From positions 1-47,654 of the forward strand of contig CAKRVL010000009.1 of assembly GCA_934408705.1 (NCBI GenBank): a stretch of DNA of 47,654 bases, given 5' to 3'. This DNA comes from an uncultured Blautia sp. (GTDB lineage: Bacteria; Bacillota; Clostridia; Lachnospirales; Lachnospiraceae). The translations under genes and the position numbers were made by a program. The notes under the pieces are model-generated. The model was not told the DNA's origin and ran no database searches. It saw only the letters and a program-made list of their open reading frames with translations. Below are positions 28,096 to 36,027 of this stretch, piece after piece. Position 1 is the stretch's first letter; every line of letters begins with the position of its first letter.

Positions 28096-30147
28096 TCAGG
28101 CCTGGCCTCCAAGAATTGCTGAAATCTTAATCTCTTTCTCATCTTCTGCAAGATCAAATTCGCCATTATCCTGTACGGTAAAGTGAATCTCATATAATAC
28201 GTTGTCAGATAAGGTATCCGGTGTTTCACCAGCTTCTGTCTGGATATGCCACAGATCTGCCGGAACTTCTTTTAAGGAACCATCAGTTCCGTATGCGTAA
28301 AGCTTAAGTGTATCCGCTTCGCTGGAGATTCCCTTCATACGCAGGGCAACAGTAGTATTAGGATGAACATTTTCAACAGTGACAGTATTCAGCCATCCGG
28401 TTACATTTCCCTGACCGCCATCTGTCTCAAATTTCTCCTGGCTTAAAATGTTTCGGTTTGCTTTATCCAGATCAACCTTGCGGTATGGCATTTCCGGCAG
28501 GTATACGAATCTGTCCTGTAATCTCAGAAGCTCAAGATAGCCAGTAGGGCAATAGAGGGCATTACCGCTGTCTCCGGCATACATGCCGATGGCCATATTG
28601 TTATAACCTGGCTTGTTGGAAACGTCCATAGTAAATACAGTTTCACCTGTCTCGAAATCAAGCATGATGTACTGCCACATACCGCTTTCCATATCCTGAA
28701 CGTAACCGTAAATATATCCGGTGGCAGTAGATAATTTCATCATGGAGGTATCAGACAGATCCTTTCTGCACCAAATGCTCTTCATTTCATAGCCATTATC
28801 TGTTTTTACAGTATCTACACGCTCTACACCAGGGGCGATCATTTTATTTCCCTGACGCAGCCAGTTTACATCATAAATATTTTCATAACTCTGAATAGAG
28901 GAATCGCTGTCAGCATTTCCAAGGTTAGCACTTCCGGCACCAAACCAGTTGCATACAATGGTACTTACTGTTCCGGCACCATTATCGTATACGATAGCTG
29001 AGTTTTCAACAGATACCTGTGTATCATCTGGCAGCTCATCTATTACCGGCATGCTTGCTACAGTCTCGCCTGTTTTCATATCAAGAGCGATCAGATTTAC
29101 CGGATTCTGATTGTCTGTAAACATTACAAGATCTTTTGAAAGAGAGGGTGAGCAGCCGCTTCCCCAGGCCAGACCGCCGCCGGTGGTGGCATCGCCTTCC
29201 TTACTCTCTTTTGCGCCAACGCTTTCATAAGAGGTTTCCCATACTTTATTGATTCCATTATCTGCCTGGAACAGATAGCAGTTCAGATTTGTGAGGATCA
29301 CGGCACCATCTTTGGAGGCTGAAATTCCATTTTCTGCGCCTTCACCTGGAGTAAGTTCATAGACAAATACAGCGTCTGACAGATTTACATCTTCTCCATT
29401 CAGAATGGAATTAATGGCAGACCTGGAAATGTAGCCAATGGCGCCCTGCTGGTTTCTGTCAGGATAAATACGGAAACCACCTGTTGCAAACCACAGATTT
29501 CCATCGTAATCAAACACAACAGAAAGAAGGTTCTGATCAAGTGTTTTTCCCAGTTTTTCTTCTGCTGCAGCCTTTATATCAATATCCAGCACTTTCTCAA
29601 ATTCAGGAAGTACATTACCCTCGTCGTCTGTTGCCTTCAGCATTAATACATGATTGTTGCTGGTAGGACATACCAGACGGTTGCTTTCATCTACAAAGGA
29701 ATAGGAGCTCTGTATCATATAACCGCCGCCATCGTGCTGTTTCGGTGAAAAGCAGCCCTCAGTCTGGGTTTCGTCTGCATTTATATCACGAATAGCAAGT
29801 CCTCCGAGGAAAGGAACTACAGCGTGTCCGTAGCTGTCAAAGAAGATTGCAGGTGATGCATTGGGATTGGTCTTCTCGTAAGAAACATTGATTTCGGAAT
29901 AAATATCAACGGGAAGAACCTGATCTGTGGAGTCTGTATTATAGCAGTCATGGTGAATGTTGGAATCGCTGTCAGCCATATAAGGATTTTCGTCTACTAC
30001 CTTGGCAGACAGGGGCTTTATTGGCAGAGTGGCAGCTTCAGGTGTGGTTTCTGTCTGTGCCTCAGCGTGAACTATGCTTACAGGGCTTTTGGCGCTCACG
30101 GTCATCATTAATGCGGTCATTGCAAGGATCAAAGTTCTCTTTTTCAT
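28096..30147 (-). CDS. Secreted propeller-like protein of unknown function
   Basis: The protein has 683 residues from ATG 30147, supported by AGGAGGAAACC; the upstream extension to 30204 runs into the inverted-repeat element. A signal peptide covers about residues 1-29. The body shows repeated beta-strand motifs of a beta-propeller or PQQ/SMP-30-like fold: FDYDGNLWFATGGFRIYPD, LIALDMKTGETVASMP, MLDFETGETVFTMD. A C-terminal beta-sandwich-like segment follows. I do not recognise a catalytic site. No anchor motif is seen. It converges on the secreted beta-galactosidase, which may be coincidence. The function is unknown; a ligand-binding or sugar-lactonase-related role is only one possibility. 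Confidence 0.75.
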   Translation of the reverse strand: MKKRTLILAMTALMMTVSAKSPVSIVHAEAQTETTPEAATLPIKPLSAKVVDENPYMADSDSNIHHDCYNTDSTDQVLPVDIYSEINVSYEKTNPNASPAIFFDSYGHAVVPFLGGLAIRDINADETQTEGCFSPKQHDGGGYMIQSSYSFVDESNRLVCPTSNNHVLMLKATDDEGNVLPEFEKVLDIDIKAAAEEKLGKTLDQNLLSVVFDYDGNLWFATGGFRIYPDRNQQGAIGYISRSAINSILNGEDVNLSDAVFVYELTPGEGAENGISASKDGAVILTNLNCYLFQADNGINKVWETSYESVGAKESKEGDATTGGGLAWGSGCSPSLSKDLVMFTDNQNPVNLIALDMKTGETVASMPVIDELPDDTQVSVENSAIVYDNGAGTVSTIVCNWFGAGSANLGNADSDSSIQSYENIYDVNWLRQGNKMIAPGVERVDTVKTDNGYEMKSIWCRKDLSDTSMMKLSTATGYIYGYVQDMESGMWQYIMLDFETGETVFTMDVSNKPGYNNMAIGMYAGDSGNALYCPTGYLELLRLQDRFVYLPEMPYRKVDLDKANRNILSQEKFETDGGQGNVTGWLNTVTVENVHPNTTVALRMKGISSEADTLKLYAYGTDGSLKEVPADLWHIQTEAGETPDTLSDNVLYEIHFTVQDNGEFDLAEDEKEIKISAILGGQA

Positions 30148-30186
30148 TATGGTTTCCTCCTGGATTTTTGATAAGTTAAATTTATA

Positions 30187-30327
30187 GTAACTGTTCAGAG
30201 CCAACCTCCAAAATGCTACGCATTTCGTCGGTGAGGCGTATCCGCCAAATAAAATTTCAAAAACAGTTGTAAAAATGCAAGCATTTTACACCTGTTTTTG
30301 GAATTTTGCTTGGCTCTGAACAGTTAC
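30187..30327. mobile_element. 141-bp MITE-like element with 18-bp perfect terminal inverted repeats
   Basis: GTAACTGTTCAGAGCCAA at 30187-30204 is the exact inverse complement of 30310-30327. Inside are a AAATGC-TAC-GCATTT hairpin, GGCG-TATC-CGCC and a long imperfect hairpin (about 30250-30307). The flanks AAATTTATA and AAATTATA look like an imperfect target duplication. There is no coding potential. It could be a non-autonomous transposable element or a REPIN-like unit. Confidence 0.65.
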
Positions 30328-30337
30328 AAATTATATT

Positions 30338-30718
30338 TTATTGCCTGAAATACGTTTTGGATCTGAACCAGGAGGCAAGACCTTCCTGGATTTTTTGTTC
30401 TTCTACTGGTTCCATGAAGAAATATTCCACACGAAGCCTGAATGCATGAAGTGAAAAATCTAAATCGCTGCCCCAGATAAGTCCGCATCCGGGAAAAAGT
30501 GATCGGAGATGTTCGGCAGCGTTGAGTCCATCCACCCCGGGCAATACAAGAAGTGCAATATCAGGTGCTTTTTTCTGAATCTCTTTAAAAAAATTCTCCT
30601 GATCCTGATAAGTTTCAAGTAATGGAAAAAGTTTCTGGCCTGCGCAGTAATCTGTAATCATCTTTGCATAATTTTCGCCATCCTGCTTCTTATCTGTTAA
30701 TACCACAATATGATACAC
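30338..30718 (-). CDS. Stand-alone degenerate response-regulator receiver (pseudo-receiver)
   Basis: A 126-residue protein with the length and strand order of a receiver domain, as in LytTR regulators (IVVLTDK, APDIALLVLPGVDGLNAAEHLR, FRLRVEYFFMEPVEEQKIQEGL). The phospho-accepting Asp position holds Val 58 (LLVLP), and the conserved Lys in the KP motif is Glu 103 (FMEPV). Only one of the N-terminal acidic pair remains. It therefore cannot be phosphorylated in the normal way. There is no DNA-binding domain. It is transcribed away from a LytTR/GHKL two-component pair, and I infer it modulates that system or is a decaying relic. Confidence 0.75.
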   Translation of the reverse strand: MYHIVVLTDKKQDGENYAKMITDYCAGQKLFPLLETYQDQENFFKEIQKKAPDIALLVLPGVDGLNAAEHLRSLFPGCGLIWGSDLDFSLHAFRLRVEYFFMEPVEEQKIQEGLASWFRSKTYFRQ

Positions 30719-30806
30719 AAGACTCCTCCTTTCGCGGATATATTACCTGAGGGTGTTTTTGTTGGTTTTATTATATGAAAACAGGATTTTATTTCAATGG
30801 GTATGT

Positions 30807-30833
30807 CACGAATGGTGGAAAAATAGCACGAAT
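30807..30833. promoter_or_regulatory. Direct repeat CACGAAT, candidate LytTR-type operator
   Basis: CACGAAT occurs at 30807 and 30827, a 20-bp period, in the divergent region before the LytTR regulator. LytTR proteins bind paired direct repeats with a period near two helical turns. The match to known consensus is weak. Confidence 0.35.
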
Positions 30834-30939
30834 TGCAGACTGCGTTTCATGGATTAGGCTGATGCTTTGTGATATACTATCGTAGAGAGAATACTGTATG
30901 ACATGTCTGAGCGCTATACTATTATGAGGAAGTATACCT

Positions 30940-31656
30940 ATGAGAATTGCAATTGTTGATGATATAAAAGAAGAACGTACATTACTGCATGGATGGCTTT
31001 CGAATCAGCTTTCCAGGAGAAATATTCCAGCAGATATTGTTGAATTTGAATCAGGAGAAGAGTTTCTCGGGGCAGCCAGGGAACGCCCGTTTACCGTTGT
31101 GTTTCTTGATATTTATATGAATGGGGAAAATGGCATTGAAATTGCGAAGGAGCTTCGAAAATCAGATTCGGACTGTCTGCTAATCTTCACTACCACATCC
31201 ACAGATCATGCACTGGAAGGCTTCCGTGTACGAGCTTTGCACTATCTTGTAAAGCCATATAGTGAAAAAGAAATTTCGGCGTTGCTGGACGAAATCCTTT
31301 CCAGAATCCCGGATTCCGGAAAATACATAGATGTAAAAGTAAATGGAAGCAATATACAGATTCCATTTAAAAATATAATTTATGCAGAGCATTTTTCCCA
31401 TATGATCCATATTCATACTACTGGCGGAAAAGAGCTGGTAACTCGTCAGTCCTTTGAAGGATTCACTGCATCACTGAAAATGGATCCCCGTTTTTATTTG
31501 TGCAACAGAGGAATTGTGATTAATCTGGAACATGTTATTGATTTTGAAGAAACTATGTTTCTTATGGATGATGACAGAAATATTCCTGTAAGCCGTAAAC
31601 TGGTGAAAAATGCCAGACAGGTTTTTATGGAATTTCTGTTTCAAAGAGGAAAATAA
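30940..31656 (+). CDS. LytTR-family response regulator (AgrA/LytR-like)
   Basis: A 238-residue regulator. The N-terminal receiver has the acidic pair D7-D8 (IVDD), phospho-Asp 57 in FLDIYMNGENG and Lys 105 in YLVKPYSEKE. The C-terminal LytTR DNA-binding domain (about 135-235) shows VKVNGSNIQIPFKNIIYAEHFSHMIHIHT and FYLCNRGIVINLEHVIDFEE. It is partnered with the GHKL kinase 2 nt downstream. Such pairs often control peptide production, competence or surface genes. The target is unknown here; no peptide gene or AgrB protease was found. Confidence 0.93.
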   Translation: MRIAIVDDIKEERTLLHGWLSNQLSRRNIPADIVEFESGEEFLGAARERPFTVVFLDIYMNGENGIEIAKELRKSDSDCLLIFTTTSTDHALEGFRVRALHYLVKPYSEKEISALLDEILSRIPDSGKYIDVKVNGSNIQIPFKNIIYAEHFSHMIHIHTTGGKELVTRQSFEGFTASLKMDPRFYLCNRGIVINLEHVIDFEETMFLMDDDRNIPVSRKLVKNARQVFMEFLFQRGK

Positions 31657-31658
31657 AA

Positions 31659-32978
31659 ATGATTGAAATGATTTGTCCCATATTGGAGCTTACTGTGATC
31701 ATTCCGGGTATGCTTCTGGCGTATCTGCCGGTAAAGGCCTGCCTGAAGCAGGCGCCATTTAAGCTTGCATTATGGCTTTTTACCGTGCTTCTTGGAATCA
31801 GCCTGTCAGGTGGCGTGATATGTTATATATTCCGGCTGCCAACCAAACTGATACTGTTGTTTATTTTGCCGTTGCTTATGTTTATCTATCATAAAACACT
31901 GCAGATTTCCATCTGGAAATCCAGCAATATTTTTCTGGCAGTCTGTGCAGTTTTTGCGTGTGTGAACAGTCTGTCCCGTGCGGTAAATGCTATTATGATT
32001 TTTGGTCCGGATACTGCAGAAAAACAACTATGGTTTTGTATAGGTGCTGGTATTTTTTATAATCTGATCTGCCTGGTGTTTGTATTTTTGGCCTGGTATC
32101 CAGCTACACATATGGTCCGGATCCTGATCGCAGATGAAAATTTTGCCCAGACCTGGTATATATTCTGGATCCTGCCCTTAATCTTCATTGGATTAAATCT
32201 GTTTATGATTCCCAAGAACCAGAGTACCTTATACACAGGTCGGATATTGCAGATATATATAGTAGTCAGCCTTGTGCTTCTGGTGATCCTGACTTTTTTT
32301 TATGCAATGTTTCTCATGATGGCGACCAGTCTGAATAAAAATGCTAGGCTTCAACAGGAGAACCATTTTCTCTCGCTGCAGCGGGCAAGATATGATAATC
32401 TTTGTACAGCCATCGAAGAGGCAAGGCAGGCCCGCCATGATATCCGTCATCATTTTATTCAGTTGTCGTCACTGGCGGAGAATGGGGAACTGGAAAAAAT
32501 TAAAGAATATCTTTCAAATGCAGACAGCAAAATGCCAAGCTTCGAATTTCATTTTTGCGATAATCATGCAGCAGACAGTATACTTGGATATTATTCAGCT
32601 TGTGCAAAAAGGGAGCAGATTCCTTTTCTTGCAAAAATCGATCTGCCTGCACAATTCTCTGTGGATGAAATAGACATGTGCCTTGTACTTTCGAATCTTC
32701 TGGAAAATGCAATAGAAGCCAGCTTGAAAACAGAGTGCTCCAGGCGGAAGATTACAGTGGAAATGTACCTGCATCACAATCATCTTCTTCTGATTCAGGT
32801 TGAAAATACCTTCAATGGAAAAATACGGGAAAAGAATGATATTTTCCAGTCTTCGAAGCGCTCTGGAAACGGAATTGGAATTGAGTCTGTTCGTCATATA
32901 GCTGATAGAAATGGTGGTGCCAGCAGCTTTACTTATGAAAATGAAACCTTCACAGCGAAGGTCATGCTTCGAATATAG
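31659..32978 (+). CDS. GHKL-type sensor histidine kinase (AgrC-like)
   Basis: The protein has 439 residues. The N-terminal 225 or so contain about six membrane segments. A short coiled coil leads to the phospho-accepting His 260 in ARHDIRHHFIQL, the HPK10-type motif. The GHKL ATPase domain has the N box LSNLLENAIEAS and the G box GNGIGIESVRHIADRNGG. The start ATG overlaps the operon junction with only a 2-nt gap after the response regulator. It signals to the LytTR regulator upstream. The ligand is unknown; AgrC relatives bind peptides, but no peptide precursor is evident nearby. Confidence 0.92.
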   Translation: MIEMICPILELTVIIPGMLLAYLPVKACLKQAPFKLALWLFTVLLGISLSGGVICYIFRLPTKLILLFILPLLMFIYHKTLQISIWKSSNIFLAVCAVFACVNSLSRAVNAIMIFGPDTAEKQLWFCIGAGIFYNLICLVFVFLAWYPATHMVRILIADENFAQTWYIFWILPLIFIGLNLFMIPKNQSTLYTGRILQIYIVVSLVLLVILTFFYAMFLMMATSLNKNARLQQENHFLSLQRARYDNLCTAIEEARQARHDIRHHFIQLSSLAENGELEKIKEYLSNADSKMPSFEFHFCDNHAADSILGYYSACAKREQIPFLAKIDLPAQFSVDEIDMCLVLSNLLENAIEASLKTECSRRKITVEMYLHHNHLLLIQVENTFNGKIREKNDIFQSSKRSGNGIGIESVRHIADRNGGASSFTYENETFTAKVMLRI

Positions 32979-33015
32979 AAGAGGCGATAAAGAGGCGATA
33001 AAGGCTTAAAATCAA

Positions 33016-33044
33016 GTGACACACGTATGTATTTGAGGTATAAT
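33016..33044 (+). promoter_or_regulatory. Promoter of the ribokinase gene
   Basis: GTGACA (5 of 6) and a perfect TATAAT are separated by 17 nt. It overlaps the upstream in-frame start at 33027, so translation should begin later, at 33117. Confidence 0.85.
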
Positions 33045-33116
33045 ATAAGAAGGAATTTAATACTTGTAAGGGACTTTTTTTTGACAGATCCTGATACAAA
33101 AAATACAGGAGGTAGT

Positions 33117-34040
33117 ATGGGGAAAGCAATTGTATTTGGGAGTTTTGTAGTTGATTTAATGGCGAGAACACCGCATCTTCCGATTCCGGGAGAGACAGTA
33201 AAGGGCTCTTTTTTTAAGAAGGGCGCAGGGGGAAAGGGTTTCAATCAGTGTGTAGCTGCCCATAAGGCTGGGGCAGATGTGACTATGATCACAAAGCTTG
33301 GTCGTGATTCATTTGCAGACGAAGCATTGAATGTTATGAAAGAGCTGAAAATGCCGCAGGATCGCCTGTTCTTTTCTGATGAGGCGGAGACAGGAATCGC
33401 ACTGATTCTTGTAGATGATAATTCAAGCCAGAATGAGATCGTAATCGTGCCAGGCGCATGTAACACGATCTCAAAGGAAGAAGTAGAGAGTGTAGAGGAT
33501 TTACTCGAGGATGCGGAATATGTTCTGTTGCAGCTGGAAATAAATCAGGATGCCAATAATCTGGTAGCTGAGCTTGCACAGAAGCATGGCTGTAAAGTAA
33601 TTATCAATACGGCGCCATATGCACCGATGCCAGATGAATTTCTGTCAAAGGCATTTATGGTAACTCCTAATGAAGTAGAAGCAGAAGAAATCACAGGTGT
33701 CCATGTGGAGAATCTGGAGTCTGCTAAGAAAGCGGCTGAGTATTTTTATGACAAGGGTGTGAAGCAGGTACTGATCACACTTGGCTCAAAAGGTGTTTTC
33801 GTCTCTGCCGATGGAAGAGAAGAGATCATTCCGGCTTATCATGTAGAAGCACTGGACACAACTGGGGCAGGAGATGCATTTAACGGCGGGCTTCTTGCCG
33901 CATTATCTAAAGGACAGTCTATCTGGGATGCAGTACGTTTTGCTAACGCATTGGCAGCGTTATCCGTCCAGAAGCTTGGGACAACCCCGTCCATGCCGTG
34001 GCTGAAGGATATAGAAGAGTTTCTTGAGCAGCAGAAATAA
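33117..34040 (+). CDS. rbsK: Ribokinase (PfkB family)
   Basis: The protein has 307 residues from ATG 33117, which has AGGAGG upstream; this matches the usual ribokinase length. PfkB motif 1 is GAGGKGFNQCVAAHKAGADV, giving the sugar-binding loop, and motif 2 is DTTGAGDAFNGGLLAALSKG with the catalytic Asp. The N-terminus shows FGSFVVDLMARTPHLPIPGETV. It phosphorylates ribose (or a related sugar) to the 5-phosphate in the cytoplasm with ATP. It stands alone behind its own promoter, and a bidirectional terminator separates it from the purine nucleoside phosphorylase. Ribose as substrate is inferred from family resemblance. Confidence 0.88.
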   Translation: MGKAIVFGSFVVDLMARTPHLPIPGETVKGSFFKKGAGGKGFNQCVAAHKAGADVTMITKLGRDSFADEALNVMKELKMPQDRLFFSDEAETGIALILVDDNSSQNEIVIVPGACNTISKEEVESVEDLLEDAEYVLLQLEINQDANNLVAELAQKHGCKVIINTAPYAPMPDEFLSKAFMVTPNEVEAEEITGVHVENLESAKKAAEYFYDKGVKQVLITLGSKGVFVSADGREEIIPAYHVEALDTTGAGDAFNGGLLAALSKGQSIWDAVRFANALAALSVQKLGTTPSMPWLKDIEEFLEQQK

Positions 34041-34057
34041 ATAATTGTAAACAAAAA

Positions 34058-34089
34058 GGCGTTATTACGGATTTGACTGTAATAACGCC
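34058..34089. terminator. Bidirectional terminator between ribokinase and purine nucleoside phosphorylase
   Basis: GGCGTTATTAC and GTAATAACGCC form a perfect 11-bp stem with a 10-nt loop. ACAAAAA precedes it, giving a T run for the minus-strand gene. Confidence 0.85.
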
Positions 34090-34120
34090 GAATATTTTAT
34101 CGAAAACTTATTAATATAGC

Positions 34121-34840
34121 TTAGATATCAATTGCCACCTCTAAAGCAATTTCAATCATGTTATTAAATCCAATCTGCCGATCCATTGGACTTAAATGTT
34201 CTCCTTTGTAAATATGATCGGCAACCGTGCACATTGTTAATGCCTTTTTTCCTGCCTTTGCTGCATTCATATATAAAGCAGCTGCTTCCATTTCTGCGGC
34301 AAGAACGCCCATTTTTCTCCATCCGTCACTAGAGCCGGCTTCATCTGAGTAAAATACATCCCCGGAAACAATGTTTCCTACTTTGACTGGGATTCCGGCT
34401 TCTTTTGCTTTTTCAACAGCTTTTTCCAGCAGTCCGAAATCTGCGATGGGTGCAAAGGTTCCCGGAAGATGAAAATGATTTGCAAAAGTAGAATCTGTAC
34501 AGGCGCCCATTCCAATGACGATATCCTTCAGCTGGACATCATCCTGAAGAGCTCCGGCTGATCCGACTCTGATAATATTTTCCACATCATAAAAATTAAA
34601 CAGCTCATAAGTATAAATGGCAATAGATGGGATACCCATTCCGTGTCCCATTACGGAAACCTCTTTTCCCTTATAAGTTCCGGTGTAGCCATACATACCT
34701 CTTACTTCGTTAAAGCATTTCGCATCCTGAAGATAAGTTTCTGCAATGTACCGGGCGCGAAGCGGATCTCCCGGCATCAAAACTGTTTTTGCAATTTCCC
34801 CTTTTTTTGCACTGTTGTGTGGTGTTGGTGTTTTATCCAT
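34121..34840 (-). CDS. deoD: Purine nucleoside phosphorylase, DeoD type
   Basis: The protein has 239 residues from ATG 34840, which follows AAAGGAGC; the upstream in-frame extension is long and unlike the family. Signatures include the N-terminal TPHNSAKKGEIAKTVLMPGDPLRA, phosphate-binding RVGSAGAL, the SDVFYSDEA-like segment VSGDVFYSDEAG, and EMEAAALYMNAAK with the ribose-contacting Glu. It phosphorolyses purine (deoxy)nucleosides to base plus (deoxy)ribose 1-phosphate. It is the last gene in the nucleoside transporter direction but is preceded by a terminator after the binding-protein gene, so it may be separately expressed or read through. Confidence 0.95.
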   Translation of the reverse strand: MDKTPTPHNSAKKGEIAKTVLMPGDPLRARYIAETYLQDAKCFNEVRGMYGYTGTYKGKEVSVMGHGMGIPSIAIYTYELFNFYDVENIIRVGSAGALQDDVQLKDIVIGMGACTDSTFANHFHLPGTFAPIADFGLLEKAVEKAKEAGIPVKVGNIVSGDVFYSDEAGSSDGWRKMGVLAAEMEAAALYMNAAKAGKKALTMCTVADHIYKGEHLSPMDRQIGFNNMIEIALEVAIDI

Positions 34841-34880
34841 GATTTGCTCCTTTCTTGCGGGAGTAGTTTTCATGTAAATG

Positions 34881-34911
34881 AAAAGGGCACACCTTTTCCA
34901 GATGTGCCCTT
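34881..34911 (-). terminator. Terminator after the BMP binding-protein gene
   Basis: On the minus strand AAGGGCACA and TGTGCCCTT pair around an 11-nt loop and are followed by TTCAT. It lies 15 nt past the stop of the BMP gene and before deoD. Confidence 0.75.
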
Positions 34912-34925
34912 CCCATATAGAAAAA

Positions 34926-36005
34926 TTACTCACCTAACAGTTCATCGATTTCAGACTGAATCTCACTCTGCTCTTTGTTGATTGCACCTTTAACTTCAAT
35001 GGAACCATCTGTGATTCCAGCAGTTGCTTCTTCAATTGCTTTCTTGCCGTCTTCAGATACATATTCATTGTAGAGATCGTTTTCAACGATTCCTACTGCG
35101 TCATCCTTCAGTCCGAAAATCTCATACTGACCATATGGAAGTGTGCCATTCTCTAAGAATTCCTGGATTGTGTTAAAAATTCCATTGTCCATTTTCTTCA
35201 TGCAGGAGGTAATGAAAGTTTTCTGGATATCCGGCTGTTCAGAATAGGTTGCAGACTGATCGCTGTCTACACCAATTACATATTTTCCAACTTCACTTGC
35301 TGCCTGGTGAACACCGTTTCCGGAACCACCTGCGCAGGCAAAAATAACTTCCGCACCGGAATCATTATACTGAGCAAGTGCCTGTGTTCTTCCCTTGTCA
35401 GGATCGCCCCAGTCGCCTACATAGTTGTATATGATGTTGATGTCCGGATCATAATATTTTGCACCCTGAATATAACCCATAAAGAATTCCTGGATAACGA
35501 TAACTTCATCCATACCACCTATGAATCCTATTGTATCACTTCCATTCTGTTTTGCAACATCTGCAGCTGCAATTCCACCTAAAAATCCTGCCTCGGAGGT
35601 TCTGAAATCGATGGAATAGATATTGTCGATGCCTTCCTGCTTCTCATTTACCAGAAGGAAACCACAATCCGGATATTCATCTGCAACAGTTACCATGTTG
35701 TCAATGAAATCTCCTGCGGTGATGATCAGATCTGCACCATTGTCAGCTGCTTCGTACATTGCAGATAAGTTTGCCTCTGTATCAGCTGTTGTCTCAATAA
35801 CATGTACATTTGCCTCATCAGCCAGTTCTTCAGCGGCACGGTCACCACCGTTAGCCATGCTGTCCCAATAGGAAAGGTCTCCTCTTGCTTTGATCAGAAC
35901 GTAAACCTCTTTCTTGTCATCTGCTTTTACTGGTGTTGCACCGTATCCTGCAACTGTTGTTCCTGCTATAGCTAATGCGGCAACGAATGCGACTGTCTTT
36001 TTCAT
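34926..36005 (-). CDS. BMP family substrate-binding protein of a nucleoside ABC transporter
   Basis: The protein has 359 residues from ATG 36005, behind AAGGAGGATAA. A signal peptide covers about 1-28 (cleavage after VKA). There is no Cys lipobox, although BMP proteins are usually lipoproteins. The ligand domain shows YVLIKARGDLSYWDSMANGG, GADLIITAGDFIDNMVTVADEYPD, IYSIDFRTSEAGFLGGIAAADVAKQNG, IGFIGGMDEVIVIQEFFMGYIQGA and VIFACAGGSGNGVHQAASE, all characteristic of BMP/PnrA-type proteins that bind nucleosides. It is the last gene of the transporter operon, 22 nt after the RarA-C-like gene. Confidence 0.93.
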   Translation of the reverse strand: MKKTVAFVAALAIAGTTVAGYGATPVKADDKKEVYVLIKARGDLSYWDSMANGGDRAAEELADEANVHVIETTADTEANLSAMYEAADNGADLIITAGDFIDNMVTVADEYPDCGFLLVNEKQEGIDNIYSIDFRTSEAGFLGGIAAADVAKQNGSDTIGFIGGMDEVIVIQEFFMGYIQGAKYYDPDINIIYNYVGDWGDPDKGRTQALAQYNDSGAEVIFACAGGSGNGVHQAASEVGKYVIGVDSDQSATYSEQPDIQKTFITSCMKKMDNGIFNTIQEFLENGTLPYGQYEIFGLKDDAVGIVENDLYNEYVSEDGKKAIEEATAGITDGSIEVKGAINKEQSEIQSEIDELLGE

Positions 36006-36027
36006 AGTTTTTATCCTCCTTAAATGA

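Noticed and set aside
30148..30204. N-terminal extension of the secreted propeller gene
   Set aside because: It is encoded partly by the inverted-repeat element; the ATG at 30147 has a clear AGGAGG and begins the signal peptide.
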